This document shows positions 40,448 through 47,899 of a stretch of 47,899 nucleotides of DNA, in pieces. The notes under the pieces were generated by a model. The model was not told the DNA's origin and searched no databases. It worked only from the letters and a program-made list of their open reading frames with translations. Position 1 is the stretch's first letter. The number at the start of each line of letters is the position of its first letter. Made by a program: the position numbers and the translations under genes. Origin of the DNA: Saccoglossus kowalevskii (taxonomy: Eukaryota; Hemichordata; Enteropneusta; Harrimaniidae); contig NW_003149491.1 in the NCBI RefSeq assembly GCF_000003605.2, forward strand, positions 1 to 47,899, written 5' to 3'.

Positions 40448-41473
40448 GATGTGTTCACAAATAAGAAACATCACTGCAATGAGTACAAGACAGAAATATC
40501 CCTATTTGGTTGATGTGTTCACAAATATGAAACATCACTGTAATGAGTACAAGACTGAAATATCCCTAGTTGGTTGATGTGTTCACAAATAAGAAACATC
40601 ACTGCAATGAGTACAAGACAGAAATAGCCCTAGTTGGTTGATGTGTTCACAAATATGAAACATCACTGCAATGAGTACAAGACAGAAATACCCCTAGTTG
40701 GTTGATGTGTTCACAAATATGAAACATCACTGCAATGAGTACAAGACAGAAATACCCCTAGTTGGGTTGATGTGTTCACAAATATGAAACATCACTGCAA
40801 TGAGTACAAGACAGAAATACCCCTAGTTGGTTGATGTGTTCACATATATGAAACATCACTGCAATGAGTACAAGACAGAAATATCCCTAGTTGGTTGATG
40901 TGTTCACAAAATATGAAACATCACTGCAATGAGTACAAGACAGAAATACCCCTAGTTGGATGATGTGTTCACAAATATGAAACATCACTGCAATGAGTAC
41001 AAGACAGAAATACCCCTAGTTGGTTGATGTGTTCACAAATATGAAACATCACTGCAATGAGTACAAGACAGAAATACCCCTAGTTGGTTGATGTGTTCAC
41101 AAATATGAAACATCACAGTAATGAGTACAAGCCAGAAATACCTCTAGTTGGTTGATGTGTTCATAAATATGAAACATCACTGCAATGAGTACAAGACAGA
41201 AATATCCGTAGTTGGTTGATGTGTTCACAAATATGAAACATCACTGCAATGAGTACAAGACAGAAATACCCCTAGTTGGTTGATGTGTTCACAAATATGA
41301 AACATCACTGCAATGAGTACAAGACAGAAATACCCCTAGTTGGTTGATGTGTTCACAAATATGAAACACCACTGCAATGAGTACAAGACAGAAATACCCC
41401 TAGTTGGTTGATGTGTTCACAAATATGAAACATCACTGCAATGAGTACAAGACAGAAATACCCCTAGTTGGTT

Positions 41474-42177
41474 GATGTGTTCACAAATATGAAACATCAC
41501 TGCAATGAGTACAAGACAGAAATATCCCAAGTTGGTTGATGTGTTCACAAATATGAAACATCACTGCAGTGAGTACAAGACAGAAATACCCCTAGTTGGT
41601 TGATGTGTTCACAAATATGAAACACCACTGTAATGAGTACAAGCCAGAAATACCCCTAGTTGGTTGATGTGTTCACAAATATGAAACATCACTGCAATGA
41701 GTACAAGACAGAAATACCCCTAGTTGGATGATGTGTTCACAAATATGAAACATCACTGCAATGAGTACAAGCCAGAAATACCCCTAGTTGGTTGATGTGT
41801 TCACAAATATGAAACATCACTGCAATCAGTACAAGACAGAACTATCCCTAGTTGGTTGATGTGTTCACAAATATGAAACATCACTGCAATGAGTACAAGA
41901 CAGAAATACCCCTAGTTGGATGATGTGTTCACAAATATGAAACATCACTGCAATGAGTACAAGACAGAAATACCCCTAGTTGGTTGATGTGTTCACAAAT
42001 ATGAAACATCACTGCAATGAGTACAAGACAGAAATACCCCTAGTTGGTTGATGTGTTCACAAATATGAAACATCACAGTAATGAGTACAAGCCAGAAATA
42101 CCTCTAGTTGGTTGATGTGTTCATAAATATGAAACATCACTGCAATGAGTACAAGACAGAAATATCCCTAGTTGGTT
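41474..42177 (+). repeat. Eleven-monomer segmental duplication, copy A (partner 45123-45826)
   Basis: Ordered states are T52/CCCAAG; GCAGTG; C24/C30T/AAGCCAG; GGATGA; AAGCCAG; CAATCAG with AACTATCCC; GGATGA; two plain; CACAGTAATG/ACCTCTAG; TTCATAAAT. The partner at offset 3649 bp lacks GCAGTG and has AAACCAG instead of AAGCCAG near 45739. I otherwise see no differences over 704 bp. Confidence 0.9.
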
Positions 42178-42433
42178 GATGTGTTCACAAATATGAAACA
42201 TCACTGCAATGACTACAAGACAGAAATACCCCTAGTTGGTTGATGTGTTCACAAATATGAAACATCACTGCAATGAGTACAAGACAGAAATACCCCTAGT
42301 TGGTTGATGTGTTCACAAATATGAAACATCACTGCAATGAGTACAAGACAGAAATACCCCTAGTTGGTTGATGTGTTCACAAATATGAAACATCACTGCA
42401 ATGAGTACAAGACAGAAATACCCCTAGTTGGTT

Positions 42434-43530
42434 GATGTGTTCACAAATAAGAAACATCACTGCAATGAGTACAAGACAGAAATACCCCTAGTTGGTTGAT
42501 GTGTTCACAAATAAGAAACATCACTGCAATGAGTACAAGACAGAAATACCCCTAGTTGGTTGAAGTGTTCACAAATATGAAACACCACTGCAATGAGTAC
42601 AAGACAGAAATACCCCTAGTTGGTTGATGTGTTCACAAATAAGAAACATCACTGCAATGAGTACAAGACAGAAATACCCCTAGTTGGTTGAAGTGTTCAC
42701 AAATATGAAACACCACTGCAATGAGTACAAGACAGAAATACCCCTAGTTGGTTGATGTGTTCACAAATATGAAACACCACTGCAATGAGTACAAGACAGA
42801 AATACCCCTAGTTGGTTGATGTGTTCACAAATATGAAACACCACTGCAATGAGTACAAGACAGAAATACCCGTAGTTGGTTGATGTGTTCACAAATATGA
42901 AACACCACTGCAATGAGTACAAGACAGAAATACCCCTAGTTGGTTGATGTGTTCACAAATATGAAACATCACTGTAATGAGTACAAGACAGAAATACCCC
43001 TAGTTGGTTGATGTGTTCACAAATATGAAACACCACTGCAATGAGTACAAGACAGAAATACCCCTAGTTGGTTGATGTGTTCACAAATAAGAAACATCAC
43101 TGCAATGAGTACAAGACAGAAATACCCCTAGTTGGTTGATGTGTTCACAAATATGAAACACCACTGCAATGAGTACAAGACAGAAATACCCCTAGTTGGT
43201 TGATGTGTTCACAAATAAGAAACATCACTGCAATGAGTACAAGACAGAAATACCCCTAGTTGGTTGATGTGTTCACAAATAAGAAACATCACTGCAATGA
43301 GTACAAGACAGAAATACCCCTAGTTGGTTGAAGTGTTCACAAATATGAAACACCACTGCAATGAGTACAAGACAGAAATACCCCTAGTTGGTTGATGTGT
43401 TCACAAATATGAAACACCACTGCAATGAGTACAAGACAGAAATACCCCTTGTTGGTTGATGTGTTCACAAATATGAAACACCACTGCAATGAGTACAAGA
43501 CAGAAATACCCCTAGTTGGTTGATGTGTTC
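42434..43530 (+). repeat. Cluster of AATAAGAAAC and GAAGTG-start monomers
   Basis: In this stretch T17A (AATAAGAAAC) monomers and GAAGTG-start C24 monomers recur irregularly, interleaved with C24 copies, and T52 is absent. A shorter version (T17A, T17A, GAAGTG/C24, T17A) is at about 38018-38275. The order is not strictly periodic, so I describe it as a local cluster, not a higher-order repeat. Confidence 0.7.
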
Positions 43531-45122
43531 ACCAATATGAAACATCACTGCAATGAGTACAAGACAGAAATACCCCTAGTTGGTTGATGTGTTCACAAAT
43601 ATGAAACACCACTGCAATGAGTACAAGACAGAAATACCCCTAGTTGGTTGATGTGTTCACATATATGAAACATCACTGCAATGAGTACAAGACAGAAATA
43701 TCCCTAGTTGGTTGATGTGTTCACAAATATGAAACATCACTGCAATGAGTACAAGACAGAAATACCCCTAGTTGGTTGATGTGTTCACAAATATGAAACA
43801 TCACTGCAATGAGTACAAGACAGAAATACCCCTAGTTGGTTGATGTGTTCACAAATATGAAACACCACTGCAATGAGTACAAGACAGAAATATCCCTAGT
43901 TGGTTGATGTGTTCACATATATGAAACATCACTGCAATGAGTACAAGACAGAAATACCACTAGTTGGTTGATGTGTTCACAAATATGAAACATCACTGTA
44001 ATGAGTACAAGACAGAAATACCCCTAGTTGGTTGATGTGTTCACAAATATGAAACATCACTGCAATGAGTACAAGACAGACATACCCCTAGTTGGTTGAT
44101 GTGTTCACAAATATGAAACATCACTGCAATGAGTACAAGACAGAAATATCCCTAGTTGGTTGATGTGTTCACAAATATGAAACATCACTGCAATGAGTAC
44201 AAGACAGAAATACCCCTAGTTGGTTGATGTGTTCACAAATATGAAACATCACTGCAATGAGTACAAGACAGAAATATCCCTAGTTGGTTGATGTGTTCAC
44301 ATATATGAAACATCACTGCAATGAGTACAAGACAGAAATACCCCTAGTTGGTTGATGTGTTCACAAATATGAAACATCACAGTAATGAGTACAAGACAGA
44401 AATACCTCTAGTTGGTTGATGTGTTCATAAATATGAAACATCACTGCAATGAGTACAAGACAGAAATATCCCTAGTTGGTTGATGTGTTCACAAATATGA
44501 AACATCACTGCAATGAGTACAAGACAGAAATACCCGTAGTTGGGTTGATGTGTTCACAAATATGAAACATCACTGCAATGAGTACAAGACAGAAATACCC
44601 GTAGTTGGTTGATGTGTTCACAAATATGAAACACCACTGAAATGAGTACAAGACAGAAATACCCCTAGTTGGTTGATGTGTTCACAAATATGAAACATCA
44701 CTGCAATGAGTACAAGACAGAAATATCCCTAGTTGGTTGATGTGTTCACAAATATGAAACATCACTGTAATGAGTACAAGACAGAAATACCCCTAGTTGG
44801 TTGATGTGTTCACAAATATGAAACATCACTGCAATGAGTACAAGACAGAAATACCCCTAGTTCTTTGATGTGTTCACAAATATGAAACATCACTGCAATG
44901 AGTACAAGACAGAAATACCCCTAGTTGGTTGATGTGTTCACAAATATGAAACACCACTGCAATGAGTACAAGACAGAAATACCCCTAGTTGGTTGATGTG
45001 TTCACAAATATGAAACATCACTGCAATGAGTACAAGACAGAAATACCCCTAGTTGGTTGATGTGTTCACAAATATGAAACATCACTGCAATGAGTACAAG
45101 ACAGAAATACCCCTAGTTGGTT

Positions 45123-45826
45123 GATGTGTTCACAAATATGAAACATCACTGCAATGAGTACAAGACAGAAATATCCCAAGTTGGTTGATGTGTTCACAAA
45201 TATGAAACATCACTGCAATGAGTACAAGACAGAAATACCCCTAGTTGGTTGATGTGTTCACAAATATGAAACACCACTGTAATGAGTACAAGCCAGAAAT
45301 ACCCCTAGTTGGTTGATGTGTTCACAAATATGAAACATCACTGCAATGAGTACAAGACAGAAATACCCCTAGTTGGATGATGTGTTCACAAATATGAAAC
45401 ATCACTGCAATGAGTACAAGCCAGAAATACCCCTAGTTGGTTGATGTGTTCACAAATATGAAACATCACTGCAATCAGTACAAGACAGAACTATCCCTAG
45501 TTGGTTGATGTGTTCACAAATATGAAACATCACTGCAATGAGTACAAGACAGAAATACCCCTAGTTGGATGATGTGTTCACAAATATGAAACATCACTGC
45601 AATGAGTACAAGACAGAAATACCCCTAGTTGGTTGATGTGTTCACAAATATGAAACATCACTGCAATGAGTACAAGACAGAAATACCCCTAGTTGGTTGA
45701 TGTGTTCACAAATATGAAACATCACAGTAATGAGTACAAACCAGAAATACCTCTAGTTGGTTGATGTGTTCATAAATATGAAACATCACTGCAATGAGTA
45801 CAAGACAGAAATATCCCTAGTTGGTT
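45123..45826 (+). repeat. Eleven-monomer segmental duplication, copy B (partner 41474-42177)
   Basis: Right-hand copy of the 41474-42177 block. The shared CAATCAG/AACTATCCC monomer (about 45475) occurs nowhere else that I saw. The composite CACAGTAATG/TTCATAAAT marker ends this block and reappears four monomers later at 45982. Confidence 0.9.
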
Positions 45827-46274
45827 GATGTGTTCACAAATATGAAACATCACTGCAATGAGTACAAGACAGAAATACCCCTAGTTGGTTGATGTGTTCA
45901 CAAATATGAAACATCACTGCAATGAGTACAAGACAGAAATACCCCTAGTTGGTTGATGTGTTCACAAATATGAAACATCACAGTAATGAGTACAAGACAG
46001 AAATACCTCTAGTTGGTTGATGTGTTCATAAATATGAAACATCACTGCAATGAGTACAAGACAGAAATATCCCTAGTTGGTTGATGTGTTCACAAATATG
46101 AAACATCACTGCAATGAGTACAAGACAGAAATACCCCTAGTTGGTTGATGTGTTCACAAATATGAAACATCACTGCAATGAGTACAAGACAGAAATACCT
46201 CTAGTTGGTTGATGTGTTCACAAATATGAAACATCACTGCAATGAGTACAAGACAGAAATATCCCTAGTTGGTT

Positions 46275-46850
46275 ACTGTGTTCACAAATATGAAACATCA
46301 CTGCAATGAGTACAAGACAGAAATACCCGTAGTTGGTTGATGTGTTCACAAATAAGAAACATCACTGCAATGAGTACAAGACAGAAATACCCGTAGTTGG
46401 TTGATGTGTTCACAAATATGAAACATCACTGCAATGAGTACAAGACAGAAATACCCGTAGTTGGTTGATGTGTTCACAAATATGAAACATCACTGCAATG
46501 AGTACAAGACAGAAATACCCGTAGTTGGTTGATGTGTTCACAAATATGAAACACCACTGCAATGAGTACAAGACAGAAATACCCTTAGTTGGTTGATGTG
46601 TTCACAAATATGAAACATCACTGCAATGAGTACAAGACAGAAATATCCCTAGTTGGTTGATGTGTTCACAAATATGAAACATCACTGTAATGAGTACAAG
46701 ACAGAAATACCCCTAGTTGGTTGATGTGTTCACAAATATGAAACATCACTGCAATGAGTACAAGACAGAAATACCCCTAGTTGGTTGATGTGTTCACAAA
46801 TATGAAACATCACTGCAATGAGTACAAGACAGAAATACCCCTAGTTGGTT
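46275..46850 (+). repeat. CCCGTAG cluster near the right end, partner of 8193-8768
   Basis: Four consecutive CCCGTAG monomers, the second with AATAAGAAAC, are followed by C24/CCCTTAG, T52, C30T and two plain copies. This matches 8193 onward across about 38.1 kb. The first monomer here has an ACTG start that the partner lacks, and the partner's AGTTCG change near 8763 is absent here. Confidence 0.83.
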
Positions 46851-47426
46851 ACTGTGTTCACAAATATGAAACATCACTGCAATGAGTACAAGACAGAAAT
46901 ATCCCTAGTTGGTTGATGTGTTCACAAATATGAAACATCACTGCAATGAGTACAAGACAGAAATACCCCTAGTTGGTTGATGTGTTCACAAATATGAAAC
47001 ATCACTGCAATGAGTACAAGACAGAAATACCCCTAGTTGGTTGATGTGTTCACAAATATGAAACATCACTGCAATGAGTACAAGACAGAAATACCCCTAG
47101 TTGGTTACTGTGTTCACAAATATGAAACATCACTGCAATGAGTACAAAACAGAAATACCCCTAGTTGGTTGATGTGTTCACAAATATGAAACATCACTGC
47201 AATGAGTACAAGACAGAAATACCCCTAGTTGGTTACTGTGTTCACAAATATGAAACATCGCTGCAATGAGTACAAGACAGAAATATCCCTAGTTGGTTGA
47301 TGTGTTCACAAATATGAAACATCACTGCAATGAGTACAAGACAGAAATACCCCTAGTTGGTTGATGTGTTCACAAATATGAAACATCACTGCAATGAGTA
47401 CAAGACAGAAATACCCCTAGTTGGTT

Positions 47427-47490
47427 GATGTGTTCACCAATATGAAACACCACTGCAATGAGTACAAGACAGAAATACCCCTAGTTGGTT
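47427..47490 (+). repeat. Terminal monomer of the array
   Basis: The last complete monomer has only two differences from consensus: TTCACCAAT (A12C) and C24. It ends cleanly in TTGGTT; the next two bases, GA, still fit a monomer start, then the match is lost. A12C also occurs near 34441 and 43532. There is no gradient of decay toward the edge, unlike many satellite borders. Confidence 0.9.
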
Positions 47491-47728
47491 GAGATTAAAT
47501 TAATACTATGTATAGTGTTGTTCACTGTTATGTGGTGATATAGAGCACATCCTGAAAACAATGCATCATACTATGATAGAATGGAAATGAAAGTTGATCC
47601 GGGAACAGATCATACTAGTATGTCCATTGATCACACGATATAGAGTTGACAATGAGAGCAAATTCTAGCAACTAATTTTATAGATTGTGTTTTCATAATT
47701 CATAATTTTAATAAATTGTGATATTTTG

Positions 47729-47734
47729 TTTATT
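47729..47734 (-). promoter_or_regulatory. Candidate polyadenylation signal (AATAAA)
   Basis: A minus-strand AATAAA lies 2 nt after the TAA of the possible terminal exon, with an ATTAAA further downstream at 47707-47712. The position suits a gene ending about 240 bp from the satellite edge and transcribed toward it. In AT-rich DNA such hexamers are common, so the call depends on the exon being real. Confidence 0.3.
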
Positions 47735-47736
47735 GT

Positions 47737-47892
47737 TTATATACAAAAATATTTATTTGACATTTGTTTAAGAAACTCCCTAACTTTGTTAAAGAAACAG
47801 CGGTCAAAGATAAAGCGCTCCTCATCTTCAATATCATTTGTTTTAATTTTTTGGAAAAATCTATATTTAGCCTGTACTTTAGGAGTTTTTTC
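47737..47892 (-). CDS. Possible 3'-terminal exon fragment, unknown protein
   Basis: A minus-strand frame of 51 codons runs from just after an in-frame TGA (47893-47895) to a TAA at 47737-47739. Its translation has a protein-like mix: a basic start, an acidic patch DIEDEERFIF, then an amphipathic-looking KVREFLKQM near the C-terminus. An AATAAA lies 2 nt past the stop. No start codon lies at its head, so if real it would be the last exon of a spliced gene or a pseudogene remnant. An AG at the TGAG near the edge could be an acceptor, but the window ends before any pyrimidine tract. An overlapping frame (47730-47897) stays open to the window edge for 55 codons and is an alternative. I recognise no domain, and chance is quite possible at this length. 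Confidence 0.25.
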   Translation of the reverse strand, partial: EKTPKVQAKYRFFQKIKTNDIEDEERFIFDRCFFNKVREFLKQMSNKYFCI

Positions 47893-47899
47893 TCATTTC

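Larger units (their letters stand above)
1..47490. repeat. 64-bp satellite array, about 743 monomers, head to tail
   Basis: A single tandem array fills this interval. Taking GATGTG as the monomer start, starts recur every 64 bp, and every shift in phase is explained by an indel I could locate: 17 small events (net +8) and two 35-bp deletions. The total is 743 monomers. All copies have the same orientation. Most differ from the consensus at zero to three sites, and the same variant states recur: T24C, C30T, C52T, T17A, A43C, A47T, C55G, T3A, and GAT to ACT at positions 1-3. No unrelated sequence interrupts the array. Stops occur in all frames and 64 is not divisible by 3, so it is non-coding. 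Homogeneous satellite of this length is typical of eukaryotic heterochromatin or centromeres; that assignment is inference. The left end is outside the window and the right end is sharp at 47490. The monomer family is not one I recognise. Confidence 0.98.
47491..47899. other. AT-rich unique flank
   Basis: These 409 bp are not satellite. They hold many T and A runs, a perfect 12-bp palindrome CATACTAGTATG (47611-47622), a short inverted repeat ATCATA-C-TATGAT (47565-47577), and a tandem TCATAAT pair (47693-47706). Plus-strand frames are short; the longest ATG-started one I read is 20 codons from 47581. AATAAA occurs on both strands (47710-47715 plus, 47729-47734 minus). On the minus strand two frames are open near the right edge. 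I see no transposon end, tRNA or long terminal repeat. Confidence 0.85.

Noticed and set aside
1-47490. CRISPR array
   Set aside because: The 64-bp unit is repeated throughout with no unique spacers, no leader and no cas genes. Variation is scattered point substitution.
1-47490. Protein-coding minisatellite or repeat protein
   Set aside because: 64 is not a multiple of 3, and TGA/TAG stops occur in each frame within one to three monomers on both strands.
1-47490. Telomeric repeat
   Set aside because: The monomer is long and lacks a short G-rich unit; the right end passes into unique DNA.
1-47490. Hammerhead ribozyme in the satellite
   Set aside because: GAAAC and TTGATG are present, but the CTGANGA core is missing on both strands of the consensus.
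47611-47622. Palindrome CATACTAGTATG as an operator or transposon end
   Set aside because: It is perfect but only 12 bp, single, and not paired with any inverted repeat or target-site duplication I could find; chance is likely in AT-rich DNA.
47730-47897. Alternative minus-strand frame open to the window edge (55 codons)
   Set aside because: Its composition is less protein-like, its stop falls inside the AATAAA hexamer, and it overlaps the better candidate in another frame. I kept it only as an alternative in that entry.

Overview
The window is almost entirely one giant tandem array. Positions 1-47490 are a head-to-tail satellite with a 64-bp monomer, all in one orientation, never interrupted by unrelated sequence. 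By hand I count 743 monomers: 741 of about 64 bp and two shortened to 29 bp. The phase bookkeeping closes exactly: 743 x 64 = 47552, minus a net 62 bp of indels, gives 47490. The array starts on a monomer boundary at base 1, so its true left end is not in view. The last 409 bp (47491-47899) are AT-rich, non-repetitive flank.

The content points to a eukaryotic nuclear genome, such as a centromeric, pericentromeric, subtelomeric or heterochromatic block. Reasons are tens of kilobases of homogeneous non-coding satellite, no bacterial-type genes, and a flank with AATAAA-type signals beside a possible terminal exon. I do not recognise the monomer and cannot name a species. The consensus is 37.5% GC (24/64), contains no CpG, has stops in every frame, and is not a multiple of 3 long, so the array cannot encode a long repeat protein.

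Layout: 1-11.2 kb is a mosaic rich in variant monomers. About 11.3-12.6 kb is a nearly invariant core. 13-19 kb holds segmental duplications and a 3-monomer (192-bp) higher-order repeat. 19.7-19.9 kb holds a doubled 93-bp unit carrying the only two truncated monomers. 20.6-28.1 kb carries 5-monomer higher-order repeats and a private A-to-T variant family. 29-35 kb repeats haplotypes from the left half. 36-46 kb is marked by six copies of a two-monomer composite haplotype. The last 640 bp of the array share a haplotype with the first 1.4 kb.

The variants act as barcodes showing that blocks of about 5-24 monomers were copied across distances from 1 to 46 kb, as expected from unequal exchange, gene conversion or replication-based amplification. 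Fifteen of 17 small indels lie in homopolymer runs, so some may be residual sequencing error. I found no CRISPR array, transposon, RNA gene or complete protein gene. The clearest things to follow up are the copying pattern, the 192-bp higher-order repeat, the microhomology-sized deletion and the sharp right-hand boundary.
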